NCBI RefSeq assembly: GCF_003144195.1
Contig: NW_020290023.1
Coordinates: 1-64,000 of the forward strand
Length of the DNA: 64,000 nucleotides
Source: Ceraceosorus guamensis
Lineage: Eukaryota; Basidiomycota; Exobasidiomycetes; Ceraceosorales; Ceraceosoraceae
Direction of reading: 5' to 3'
The position numbers were made by a program, and so were the translations under genes. The notes below the pieces were generated by a model. It searched no databases, had not been told where the DNA came from, and worked only from the letters and a program-made list of their open reading frames with translations. Position 1 is the stretch's first letter; each line of letters begins with the position of its first letter. This document shows positions 10,001-21,500 of this stretch, one piece after another.

Positions 10001-11381
10001 GTACCGATGTCGGCGACTCTTGCTTTTGAGTCGGTGTTGTCCGACCAGAACTCGTGTCGATGCGTCCCATCAAGGAGCCCATGCTGGGAGCGCTCCAGCT
10101 TTCGCTCGGCCGCAGCACTGGGCTGGTAAGGCCTGACCGATCATCCCCAGGAGCCCGCGGCGACTGCGTTGGTGTGGCGGGTCGTGGCAAGCGGGAAGCT
10201 ACGTCGCCGTCTGTAGGATCTCGTCTGTGTCCATGTTCGCTCCCAAGCGCGAGTAGGGCTGATGCGCGATTCGAGCTCGGGCCCGAGGCACCAACTCCAG
10301 AGTCCCCCTGTCGAGCAGCAGCCATGCCATTGGATCTCAGAGCGCTGAGACGGTCCGCCAACGAGTTCACCTCCCTGGGTGCAGAGCCAGCCCCATTCAC
10401 CAGCTCGACGTCTTCGTGAGAAGCTGCAGCCTGACCCTCAATTAGACCTGCATCTATCTCGCTTGCCACTTGCTCTGGCTGCGACTGCGACGCTGCTGTT
10501 GATGATGCCTGATCAGAGCGAGCTGCTTCGCGAGCATCTTCTCGCGCTTGCAGCTGTTTCTCGATGCGTTCCGTCCTCTCTATGATGCCAGGTACTTTCT
10601 GTACGTGCGACGAGCAGGCTGGGTCAGCATGTCCAACATTCCGCCACTTCTGGCAAACACCACCTACCTGCATAAAGTCCTGATAAGTCTTGTACAATGA
10701 ATCCCGTGTTCCGTCCTGTCGCACACGAGAGATCATAGGCCATTCCGCGTGTCTGGGTATCTGCGAGGCCACTCTGAGGGGAAAGATGCGAGAATCAGCA
10801 GCGGCCTCTGCTCTCCTAAAAACTCTTCGCGGAGAGCCTCGGCGTCTGGTTTGCAGCACGAAGTACAAACGACTAGTCCGCGTGGCAACATCCTCCCTCG
10901 ATGGTCTCGCCTCCGCAGCGCATCTCTCATCGCCCACTCACTTTGCGCATTTCAAATAATTCACAAACGCTCGTTCCATTTCGTTTTGTCTATAATCACT
11001 CTCCGCCTTTTCGTACAGCGTGTATGCAGCTCCAACGTAACTCTTGAGCGTAAATTTGCTGTCCAGCTCGGCCTTTGCATACCTCCTCAGGTTGGCTGGA
11101 TGATTGGGACTGGCTGCAGCCAGCGATGCAGATGATATTGGTGCTGGAGAGACGGCATGGGCAGAGGCTGCGAGTGGCGAAGGTCGGTGTTTTTCGCTTG
11201 GGGCACTCGGAACAGAGCCTCGCCTAGGCAACTGAGTCGAGCCTCTCGAGGGACCGGCATCCTGGCTAGCGCTAGGTACAGTTGAAGATGACGAAGCTTG
11301 AATGTCCTGGCCGCTGCTGCTGGCCGCTCGCAAGGCGTCCAGACCTTCCGATGAAGGCGGTGGGCCAAGAGCTCCCGACAT
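7087..11381 (-). CDS. Ubiquitin carboxyl-terminal hydrolase, rhodanese + USP (Doa4/USP8 type)
   Basis: Exons from the start are 11381-10942, 10773-10668, 10598-8285, 8213-7792, 7730-7524 and 7446-7087 (1282 residues; every junction is GT..AG and in phase). Residues about 95-185 resemble the USP8 N-terminal dimerisation/MIT-like region (YEKAE, AFVNYLKCAK, IPRH-EW). A Ser/Pro-rich linker follows. A rhodanese-like domain (about 470-640) has the loop CDSYS. The USP catalytic domain runs from about 925 to the end: the Cys box is GLKNVGNSCYMNATLQCL, zinc-ribbon Cys pairs are CCTC and CPAC, and the His box is NTGHYTA followed by WHYADDS. The architecture matches yeast Doa4/Ubp5 and human USP8, which remove ubiquitin from cargo at endosomes. 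That cellular role is inferred from architecture. Confidence 0.9.
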
Positions 11382-12272
11382 GTTCCTATGCGGGTGGATC
11401 GACCCGGGCCGCCGGAGAGGTGTCTAGAGCTGGGCGATACTGCCTTCAGCGGCGCAAGAAAGAGTGTTGAAGTCACGATGGATCGATTCGCACTTTAAGC
11501 AGCCCGGTGTGCGGTTGACCGAGCGCAGCACTGCAGTTTCGCTCGCAGTTGCGCAGGCGAAGCGGGATGTGTGCGCTTCACAAAGAAACGACAAGCGATG
11601 CAGGGTTGGTGCTGTCTAATGTTGCAGTGGTCGCGGTATGTCAAGCGTGAATCACTAGTGGCGCCGAATCCTCAAGCGTATCAAGAGAGTCGGACGCTAC
11701 CACAGAACGAGAATGACACGAGATGGAGGTATGGAAGATCCATCGCTACATAGCGAGCTGAGCACCATCGCCCGCCCGCCTGCCCGCGCGTCACATGTGG
11801 AGCGGAGTTGCCTCAAAGCGCGACCGCGCCATGCCTTATGTATCTGCGCATGGTGCTGCTGCTGCTGCTGCGTGGCGCAGTCACGCCCAAAGCCACGCGC
11901 GGTTGAAAGCGATGGTTGTACGATGCTTGTCTGCGTCGATAATCACGAATACATGCATACGCACTTGACAGGGAGCGCATCAGGACAAGGAAAGTCTTGA
12001 GAATCCAAATGCGACGGTTAGCGATGCATATGCATTCGAATAGGGCATCCTCATCGACGGTGGACAAGAGACACCATACAAGAGTGAAGCGAGTGAATGG
12101 CGCGTTGCGTGACGCGCTGCCCAGCATCGATGCGATCGATCCACGTGTTCTGGGGACGATCATGACGGAGGCGTCAAAGCTGCAAGACTCGCCGAGTGGC
12201 GGTTGGAAAGAGTAGGAGGGAGACTGGGCCGCGCGAGGTAGTTTAGCGTGCTATTTGCAAAGCCCATCTCGC
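11382..12272. other. Intergenic: USP promoter and GST 3' side
   Basis: No gene was seen. It contains a short (TGC)n run at 11854-11870 and one aatcacgaat-type motif near 11940. Small open frames here look like chance. Confidence 0.4.
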
Positions 12273-13290
12273 TCACAGCTTGGCAGCGTAAGCGTACTCG
12301 CCGCCCTTTGCGAGTGCTCTCTGTACCATTGTGCGCCAGAAACCATGAGCTGCGCTTGCTTGGCTCTACGTAGCTGCATGCTGCACTCACCTGATATGCT
12401 GGCCTTCTCTGTGCCTTTTCAACGTACGCCTTGAGATTCGCAGGAGCATTTGCAGCCCTTCCACCCACAATGCTAGCTTCCAGCGGGAACATGAGCTGAT
12501 AATCTGCCGACGTGGGATTTCCATCCTTGTCACCTCCGGCAAACCAAATCTCCTTGTCCGAAGTGGCGGGGTCTCCACGCTTGGAGAGCGCTTGCGATAC
12601 GTATGTTAGCTTGGATTTGATGTCGGGATCGACCAGCCTGCCGCACACTTGACCGCAGATGATTGAGACGATGGGTCGAACGAGGAACGGTGCTTGAGTA
12701 GGCACCGTGCTAAAGATCAACTTCATCACCATCGTGGGCATTAGTGAGCCTGATCAGGGTGAAGGTTCGTCGTGAGCTAAAGGTCAGAACACGTCCCAGC
12801 ACCAACGCGACCAACCCACCTTCCGCAAAGTGCGACCACATGTTGTTCTCGAGCTTGTCTTCGGTAGAAACAGGCACAGCAGCGCCCTTGCCGTACTTTT
12901 CAATGATGAAATCTGGCGACCGGAACGTGATAAATCAGCCGCGCGATGCTGACCTTGAGCGCTGCGAACGCACCGACAATGGCACCGCTCTCCGCAAGCG
13001 TAATCTCCTTTCCGCTCAGATCCGTATCGGTGATGAAAGGGGATTTGCCCAGAGGGTGCGCTTGCTTGAGCTCCTTAGGAGCCAGCATGTCCGGTCCACG
13101 CTTGTAGTGCTTGATCTCATACTGGATGTATGCGTAGATGATTGGGGCAACAGCCACCGTGAGCCTAGCTTTCACAATGTCGCATCCACCGAATTCGGCT
13201 CACATCAACGCCAAGCTCTTCCAGCAGCCAGAGCACCCGCTGAGAACGACTGTTGTTGAGGTGGTGCTGAGAAGGAGATGCGGTGGTCAT
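12273..13290 (-). CDS. Glutathione S-transferase (Gtt1-like)
   Basis: Exons from the start are 13290-13204, 13121-12974, 12912-12820, 12749-12391 and 12320-12273, giving 244 residues. The N-terminal thioredoxin-like domain shows LNNSRSQRVLWLLEELGV, then YEIKHYKR, HPLGKSPF (cis-Pro loop) and LAESGAIV (the Glu-Ser that binds the glutathione gamma-glutamyl group). The C-terminal helical domain carries WFAGGD-type and TSADYQLMFPLE motifs. Length and motifs fit fungal Gtt1-like enzymes that conjugate glutathione to electrophiles, often at the ER. It is divergent from SSL2 over 471 bp. Confidence 0.9.
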
Positions 13291-13761
13291 GGGTCAAAGT
13301 ATCGGTAAGCAAGACACAATCAACCACATCTCCATCGCAGAGACTCACAACAATGAGGGTCATTTTGAAGCGCAACTGCGTATCTATCCTGTCGTTATCG
13401 GCGATTCGGTGTGCAGAAGAGTGGAATATCGAAAAGACCAGCTAGCTGTAGCTAAAGTAGTGAGTTGTTCAAGATCGGCTCACTTTGGCATCGAATGCCG
13501 GTCGCTGCCGTGTGCAGCGTGGTACCTCCACTCATCTTGACTCAGGCTGAGCGAGCTATTCGAGAACATTTCCTTTTGCTCTCTTGTGGTACGCTTGTCC
13601 TCGCGCGCTCGCGCGCGCCCGCCCACGATCGCAAATCATCTATTGCCCTCGCGCGCGACGCTGCTATCCTGCGCTGAGCAGCTCACCTTGAACGTGGTCT
13701 CCTGCCACCACCGCCTTTGCTGGTCAACACAACCTCTCTCAGCCGTCTTTCGCTCGCCAGC
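13291..13761. promoter_or_regulatory. Divergent GST / SSL2 promoter region
   Basis: These 471 bp separate two divergent starts. The middle is GC-alternating (about 13600-13620). No distinct binding site could be assigned. Confidence 0.4.
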
Positions 13762-16700
13762 ATGCCACCTCAAGGCAACAGACAGCGGCAGGAAGACGGT
13801 GATCCATCTCCGGCCAGCAAGAGGCAGCGTCTGGTGGTGCGTCTCAACAGGTCAGGCGGCATCAGTCATGACGCTGGGTCGGATGAGGATGAGGATGGTG
13901 TCCAAGAGAGTGGCGAGGCGAGATTGGTAGCTGGTAGACCTGCTGTAGCTGATGTCCGCGGCAACCACGGTGGAGGCGATGCAGACGACGCACCAGACTT
14001 GGCTGAGCCTGAATTCAGATCCGATGGCGAAGGCTCGGATGAGGAGGGCGATGGTGGTCTCACCATTGCAGTCGGTCGCGGTCGTCAAACAAACACGAAG
14101 CGAGGTGCTGCCATAAGTCGTCGGGGCAATGACGCATCGATGAGAGGTCGAAATGACCATGCAGGTGACAGCACGGGCGATGAGCCCGACGAAGCGTTGA
14201 CGCCGCCCAGTCACGAGGATGGAGGCGACTTCAGCCTGCTGCCACTCAAAAAAGACCACGCCAGTAGACCACTCTGGATCAATCCGCACAACCGGCACAT
14301 CATTCTCGAAGGTTTCAGTCCTATAGCGGAGCAAGCGATGGATTTCTTGGTCGCGATCGCTGAGCCCGTTAGCAGGTGAGTAGAGTGTATGCGTGCGACT
14401 CGACAGTGGTGTCGAACACGCTGACGACGCTCACTACGGGATATGTTTGCCACTTGTAGGCCTGCACATATACACGAGTATCAGCTCACCATGTACAGCC
14501 TGTTTGCTGCCGTCTCGGTAGGGCTGCAGCCGACGGACATCCTGGAAGTGTTGAACCGTCTGTCAAAGTCTCCAATCCCTCAGTCCATCGTGGATTTTGT
14601 TCTAGACAACACCAAAAGCTTTGGCAAAGTCAAGCTCGTGTTGAAGCAGAACAAGTACTTCATCGAGAGTGCACATCCCGATGTACTTCGAATGCTGCTG
14701 CGGGATGAGGTGATTGGCAAGGCGCGCATCACTGAAGCCGAGCGGAGCCAGCAGCAGAACGGCAACAATCGGCTAGAGGTCTTGGGAAGAGCAGCAGCAC
14801 CCAGCAGAGGCAACCTCGTCATTCCTGGTACAAGTGGTGCACGCCAGGCTGGGCAAGGCGTGAACGGATCCGGCGGCATTGTTCGCGAGCCACCAGGCAC
14901 GAAGTCTGCGGCTTCGAATGCCGCGGCCAATGCAGCTGCGGCGTCCGGCGATGTCGGCGCTGCTGGCGGCACCCTCAATGACGCTGACCTTTTCAGCAGC
15001 ATCATTGGCATGGATGACGAGGCGGACGGACTAGGTGCCTCCGGCGGGAACGAGGACGAGGAGGACATGGTGCACTCGTTCGAAGTGCGCGAAGAGGCGA
15101 CGGAGGAAGTCCGAAGACGATGCAACGACATTGGCTACCCGATGCTGGAAGAGTACGACTTTCGCAACGACCACTCCAATCCGGATCTGGAAATCGACCT
15201 CAAGCCCGTCACTCAGATCAGACCTTACCAAGAAAAAAGTCTGTCAAAGATGTTTGGAAATGGCAGAGCTAGAAGTGGCATCATTGTGCTGCCCTGCGGT
15301 GCTGGAAAGACTCTAGTGGGCATCACGGCTGCTTGCACCATCAAAAAGAGCTGTTTGGTGCTTGCAACGAGCTCCGTCAGTGTGATGCAGTGGAAGCGAG
15401 AATTTATGCAGTGGAGCAACATTCAAGACCACCAGATCAGCGTGTTTACCGCAGACCAAAAAGAAAAGGTGAGGCTTTGGTGTGGTACGGCCAGAAAGTG
15501 TCCATGCTGACGAGCTCCGTCACACAGTTTACGAGCGCCGCGGGAATCGTCGTGTCCACTTACTCCATGGTAGCAAACACGGGCAAGCGGTCGCACTCTT
15601 CCCAGAAGATGATGAATTTTTTGGAGTCTCGCGAATGGGGTTTCATCCTGCTCGACGAAGTGCACGTCGTTCCAGCATCCATGTTCAGGCGGGTGCTGAC
15701 CAAGATCAAGGCGCATAGCAAACTTGGTCTGACAGCGACGCTGGTCCGAGAAGACGAAAAAATCGACGAGCTAAATTTCTTGGTTGGGCCCAAGCTTTAC
15801 GAGGCTAACTGGATGGACCTGGCTGCAAAGGGTCACATTGCGACTGTGCAATGCGCGGAGGTGTGGTGCCCCATGACACCAGAGTTCTACAGAGAGTACC
15901 TTCGTGAAAAGAGCAGAAAGAGGATGCTGCTGTACTGCATGAATCCGAACAAATTTCAAGCTTGCCAATTCCTCATCAACTACCACGAAAACAGAGGCGA
16001 CAAGATTATCGTCTTTTCGGACAATGTATACGCCTTGGAGGTAAGTGAGATGCTACCACAGCCAACGAACGCGTGCTCACGCAACTTTGCATGGTTCCAT
16101 CTTCTGGTCCAGGCCTATGCCAAGAAGCTCAACAAGTTGTTCATTCACGGAGGCATCCCTCAAACTGAGCGCATGCGCGTGCTGCAACATTTTCAACACA
16201 ACCCGACCATCAACACCATCTTCCTGTCCAAGGTAGGCGACACGTCCATCGACTTGCCGGAAGCAACGTGCTTGATCCAAATCTCTAGTCATTTCGGTTC
16301 GCGTCGTCAAGAAGCTCAACGGCTGGGTCGTATTCTGAGAGCAAAGCGCAGATCCGAAGATGGCTTCAATGCTTTTTTCTACAGTCTAGTCTCGACCGAC
16401 ACCAGTGAGATGTACTATTCGAGCCGAAGGCAAGCATTCTTGGTTTCTCAAGGGTATGCGTACAGGTGCATCACCAAATTGACCGGTCTGCAGGAGATGG
16501 ATGACCTGATCCTCAAGACCAGAGAAGAGCAGATTGAGCTCTTGCAAAGCGTCCTCATAGCGAACGATTCGGCGGCAGATGTTGGCAAGGATATGGCTGG
16601 TGCAGGCGGCTGGGAGGAGGAAGGCTACGGTGGCGCTTCAAGCAGTGGCAACAGGCGAATTGGCGCTGCCCCTTCCTCGTTCAAAGCGAAGCGCTCGACG

Positions 16701-16897
16701 GGTACCTTGGACGCGCTGTCTGGTGCAGGCACCATGTCCTACGTGGTGAGTACGGCCTCCCGGCCCTTGCGTGTCGTGGGAAAAGCCAGCTGACCCTTTG
16801 CCCTACTTCAAACGCACAGGAACGCAACAAGTCTGCCAATCGAACTTTGGCAAAGGAGAGGCATCCAATTTTCAAGAAACATTACAACCAGAAGTGA
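13762..16897 (+). CDS. SSL2: TFIIH DNA helicase/translocase XPB (Ssl2/Rad25)
   Basis: Exons are 13762-14375, 14460-15468, 15528-16040, 16113-16745 and 16820-16897, giving 948 residues. XPB is the 3'-5' ATPase of TFIIH; it opens promoters for RNA polymerase II and opens damaged DNA in nucleotide excision repair. An acidic N-terminal tail is followed by the damage-recognition-like domain ([15 protein letters not shown]), Walker A GAGKT, the DEVH box (ILLDEVHVV), the RED motif (LVREDEKI), then helicase lobe 2 with [13 protein letters not shown] and [11 protein letters not shown]. The C-terminus ends FKKHYNQK. All catalytic motifs are intact. The smallest intron here is 59 nt. Confidence 0.97.
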
Positions 16898-16917
16898 TCC
16901 AGGATCAGCAGAAATTC

Positions 16918-17301
16918 TCATCGACTCCAAATGTAATTGTACGATAATCCACGAAAATCTTTCGCATTGAAGTTAGAGTCTGCCGTGCCGCTCGCGATCC
17001 CCACCACGACTCCCCTTTTTTTCCCCGTCCCACGAGTCAGACGCAGAGCTTCGTGCCACGTCAACTGCCCGCCCTTTCGTAGGCTCGCGGTATCTGACTT
17101 TTCCTCAAAGTGGAAGATGAAACCCAAAATGAAGCGGCGGATCTGCTCTTGATCTCTTTCTGTGATGTCAGCGATCCGCCCCGTCATTTGCGTGCCGATT
17201 AAGCCGGACGAATGTCGCGCACTTGTGCTGGTGCTCCTAATTTTGGCGAGAGCTGATACTTGGAGCTTCATGGCTGTTCGTTGACTTTGTGCCGCAGACA
17301 T
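16918..17301 (-). CDS. Unknown small basic protein, tail-to-tail with SSL2
   Basis: A single open frame from the ATG at 17301 gives 127 residues. The first 35 are rich in Ser, Thr, Arg and Ala, possibly a mitochondrial presequence. The rest has a block TERDQEQIRRFILGFIFHF and a basic segment around GTGKKRG. It ends 20 bp from the SSL2 stop. No family is recognised. An in-frame upstream extension to 17433 is open but has no convincing start. Part of the frame is opposite the left side of the DUF1264-like remnant region. Confidence 0.5.
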   Translation of the reverse strand: MSAAQSQRTAMKLQVSALAKIRSTSTSARHSSGLIGTQMTGRIADITERDQEQIRRFILGFIFHFEEKSDTASLRKGGQLTWHEALRLTRGTGKKRGVVVGIASGTADSNFNAKDFRGLSYNYIWSR

Positions 17302-17606
17302 TGCTGCTCGAACGAGATTGCAGTCTTGTCCGCTGTGTGGACTGGTGGATCTTCCCGGATTGCGAGGGTCATATGTCCAAGGTTCACGTGTGTGAGACCT
17401 GGGCGCTTTGCTCCAGCGTTCGCCCCTCGGCATGGATGCAGGTATTTCTCAATGACATGCAGGGTCCACCAGCTCCTTCTTTTCGATCGAGACGTCTCTC
17501 TCTCTCTTTCAGCCTGGCGTGTAGAAATGATTCCGTCGCAGGCAGACCAAGATTCCGTTTCGCTGCGAGCGCGAACACTGATCCGCCAGCACTGAAGGAC
17601 GTCGAC

Positions 17607-18174
17607 ATGAAAACGGAGACGCTCAGATCCGCTGCCCAAGCCGTGCAGAGCGGCATGGGTGCCTTGACCCACTCGACCATGCATCCATTCGCACCTCTTT
17701 CCAAGGTGCACACCGGTTTTGACACCTACCATGTCGCAGCGCACAATGGAACGCAAGTCGCAGAGAGCTACCATACCTGTTCGGGAGGGATTAGAGCGGT
17801 GGATGGGCGGGAATGGCTGTGTGATCAGTCTTCGTCCCAGCTCAATGCCTACTGCCAACTCTCCAAAGTCCGACTCTGCGCTGCCCAGTGCGACTTCTAG
17901 GATCTCTCAATGTCTCATCTACGCTTCGCTCAAGAAAGATGTGGAAGTTGCTAGGGTTGGAATATGTCATCAGTGAAGATCTTCTCGAGAGGGCGGATAA
18001 GGAGGGGATAAAGTCATGTCATCGCACAAGCACGAGATTGAAAGTGAAACACTGGCTGCTCTAGGACCAGCGGGCCACTCAGGCACAACTCGGAATGCGG
18101 CAGGGGAGCAATGCAAATTATTATGCGGCTTCACCATGGAACGATCAAGCCCAGATGACTGCTCTTCACAATGA
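17607..18174 (+). pseudogene. Decayed DUF1264 / oil-body-associated-protein-like gene
   Basis: Pieces of a DUF1264-like protein lie in order in different frames. Around 17607-17780 a frame reads ETLRSAAQAVQSG and then PLSKVHTGFDTYH and ESYHTC (compare the family's H-FH-Y and HHYCSH). Around 17901-17945 another reads ISQCLIYASLKKD (compare RQCLIYDS). Around 17950-18010 a shifted frame reads LLGLEYVISEDLLE (compare LIGIEYIISE). From about 18010 a third frame reads SSHKHEIES (compare WHSHKYEVES). At least two frame changes without good splice sites separate the blocks, so the gene looks broken; assembly indels or unseen introns are alternatives. The usual C-terminal part of the family is not visible. 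Confidence 0.5.
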
Positions 18175-18581
18175 CGCCAGCATAAGTGAGAGGTAGGCAT
18201 TTGCGTTGTCCGCGCAAAGCCTTACACAAAGAAGGGATTATTTTCCACATTAGACTCTACACACTTGATATCCGTCTGTTTCTGCATTTCCGCTGAGGCT
18301 TGCCGACCGACGATGATGGTTTGCAAAGCAAGGTCGAGTCTTGCCCTAATACTTCTCTAACAGACTCTGCCCCGTGCCGCGCTTAGTTAGGTACCTTTAA
18401 AGCTCGAGCAATGTCTGCCCGTCTGCGATCCGATTCAGGAGTACTATCAATTGCGCGAGCCGTGACAACGAATACAACAGGTTGACAAAGATGCACATAC
18501 TCTAGAGACGTTTGAAGTGCGGCGCGGTGACTTGATGCGCCGCAACGGCCAGGAAGTCCATTCAAAGGAGCGAGCAGTCGA
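18175..18581. other. Intergenic stretch, nothing assigned
   Basis: About 400 bp lie between the DUF1264-like remnant and the 3' end of the Zn2Cys6 regulator. A 42-codon open stretch at about 18067-18195 was noticed but cannot be assigned. Confidence 0.3.
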
Positions 18582-21500
18582 TCATCTTCGGTTTTCTGGC
18601 GAGAAGGAGGCATGATGGTGGAGATGTGAAGGATGCGCGCTCGAGTTCGAATTCGCGCGGGCATGGTGCCCCGGTGAAGGAGCCAAAGGGGCGGGCGAGG
18701 GCGAGCCGTGGCCAAAAGAGTGGCCATGATTGGGCATGTGAAGAGATGGAAGGTTCATCTGCGTGCTTGATGGATTGCTCCCCTGACCATATCCATGGCC
18801 GTATCCATGGCCAGGTGCGCTAGCAGCGGGTCCACTGCTGGTAGGCGGACCAAACCCAGCCTGGGGGTTGGATTGAGGCATGTTGTAAGTCTGTGCAAGA
18901 GCCGCTTCCCACTCGTTGGCACCCCAATCCGTGAGAGCCACTTCTCCGGGCACTGCAGCTTCGGAAAAGACGGTGGAAAAGATATCCTCGTCTAGCAGGT
19001 TGGTCAGCGATTGGCCGGCAAGGTTCAGAGGCGGGGTCAGGCCGCTCGCGCTGGCGCCAGGATTGAGTCCAGGCGAGGGCATGTTCCGCGTGTGCAAAAG
19101 GCCGCCAGCGGCTGCATAATTTCCCGTGCCACCGCCATTGCCGTTGCTGCCGTGTGGGCTGCCAATGACCGGGTGTGACACCGGTCCTTTGACCCAACTT
19201 CCGGCTCCGCTCGCGCTTCTTGCCCGCTCGCCGCCGCTGACTCCATTGGAGCTCGACGTTGTGCTGCCTCCCCATGGAGAGAGGGGACCCGGAGCAGCAA
19301 AGCCAGAATGTCCAGTCGTAGTAGCGACTCCACTCCCAGAGGGAGCAGCGAGCTGCCGAAGAGACTCGTCAGAACGTGAGACGGACACTGGAAATTGCTG
19401 CGTCGGTCCGCTGCTCGCTAATGGTGAGCTGAGACCAGCCGGAAAACCAAAGCTGGGACCAGAACCGCGCGCAAAGCTCGTAGAAGTGGATCGACGCAGG
19501 TGCGGTGAAGCTCTGTCGAAAGACATTGGCAGATCCTTTTGCAGTGCAGAGAGTGAGGTGGCCGGTTGGCTCGTAGCATCTCCTAGAACGCGCGCGACGA
19601 GGTTGAAAAAGGGACCGCGGCCTCCTTCATCCCCATGACCAGACTTTTTGCGCTTCGCGTTGGCACCCTGAGTCTTTGGTCCTCTACGCAGCTCCACTTC
19701 AGCTTCCAAAAGCTACATGAGAGGACGCGAAGATTAGATGTCAGCCAGATTGTGCATCTGACGCCGGAATGTACCACTCACACCTCTGAGTAGAGTTCCA
19801 GTATTCTTTGCGCCCGCGCTCAGATGCGAGGCCGTACTGCAAATGTCTGCGCATGAGCGCCGAGGTCGTTTGTGAGACGGTGAACAATGTCGGCACAACA
19901 CGGAAACTGTTCGCATCCCCTACTCACCGGCCATTTCGTTGACTGCAGCCCGCTTTGCTTCCGCTTCCTCGCTATCCTGGTCAGTCTCGTAACACAAGGC
20001 AAGAAAGACGACGACGGCAGCTCCGAATCCATAGTACACATTAATCCACATCTTGGGATAGCAAAGACAGAGTTGTCAACCGAAAGGTAAGACTTCCGAC
20101 TTGCCGGGCTCAGTGAGGGACCCACCTTGAGCAACATTGGCGCAGCTCGTTTGGCGTGTCTCAAGATGCGCAAGATTGCCTTGGAAGCATCAATGCATCG
20201 TCGAGCAGAGACCGTGGTCTGATCCTTTCCAGCCAAGCCCTTGATGAGATGCGGCCGATGAAGGCGCAAGAGTCGATTGTGTGCGGTCAAATTTATACTG
20301 AGCAGTTCCAGATCGCGCTGCGACATAGCAATCGGAGGCGAGTAAGAGACACCTTTCTTAGAGCCGAGAGGCCTCGGCAAAAACGAAACGTACGTTTGTG
20401 TCTCCAACGTTCCAAACAGACTCATTGTCTTCTATTCTGAGAGCGAAATATTCTGGCAAGCTTTGCATCAAGCCGAGCAATTTCTTGTCCATCTCCATCA
20501 CCTGAGCGTATGTAGGACCGCCACGCTGGTGCGTCAAGTCGATCGTCTCCCGATACAGCAGCAGGAATCGCAGGCGGAATATTGAAAAGCTTGAAGTCTG
20601 CAGTAGAGAGAGAGCAATGCGTACAAGAGTCCCATCTCAGACACAAACGCCGAGAGATAATCTCGGAGAGAGCTGCTCACCGTGTATTCGCTGATAGATT
20701 TCGGCGCGGCGTGCCCTTCATTGTTGAGCGCATCGTCATCGACATTCATGGGCTCGGCGGTGGCGTTGTGAGCCGGCAAGATCGAGTAGCAGCCGCCATG
20801 CGAGAGAGCATGTGAGACCTGCGCATCGTGTGTCTTCGCTGCTAAGTACTACGCGAAAGCGGTGACTGGGTCGGCGACTTGGGAGCACTGCACTTACATC
20901 AAGCCAGGTCAAGTACCACCACACGCGCCTGCCTATCTCTCGATCCAACGTATTTGTGAGCACGGAGAGACCCTTTGCCGCGCTGCTTGTAGCCGCTCCT
21001 GATCGATTCGTCGCGACGACGCGTGGGTCATCGAGCCTGTTCAAACGCAAATTTTGCGCAATCTTGATGCTGCAAAGACGCGTGAGGAGATCAGCCCCTT
21101 GAGCATCCGCAGCAGCGGTCAGCTTCTTCAGACAACAGGCTCTCAGCGAAAGCTCACCTAGCACCAACGAGCGCCCAAGCAGCGTCAGAGTCGTCCAGAT
21201 TGTACGCATAAACAGACATGAGACTGCGGCGAGGGTCAACGCGAGTGTCAGCACTTTGGTGCGCGTCGCGTCGGACCATGTGACACGCACATGACGGCCT
21301 GAAGATGCTCGACCTGGTGACTGCCAATGAAATCGCTTGCCCACAAAAGCTGATAGGCTCCCGCATTGAACTGGTCGCAAAGCACTGCAGCTTGCGGTCT
21401 ATCCATTCCCCACTCCGCAACCTCCTCTGGACCGCACAGGTGCAGGGCCAAGCAAAGGACCAAGAAGTGTATGCAGAGGCTCGCCGGTCTGATCCTTCTC

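Noticed and set aside
17268-17900. Long open frames on both strands
   Set aside because: They overlap each other and the small gene at 16918-17301. Only the plus frame's right part has family resemblance (DUF1264-like), and it is broken.
18067-18195. 42-codon open stretch with readable sequence (NYYAASPWNDQ)
   Set aside because: It has no start and no confident splice partner, and does not match the C-terminus of DUF1264; it may be chance.
19126-19638. Plus-strand open frame opposite the regulator's C-terminal region
   Set aside because: It is a shadow of Ser/Gly/Pro-rich coding sequence.
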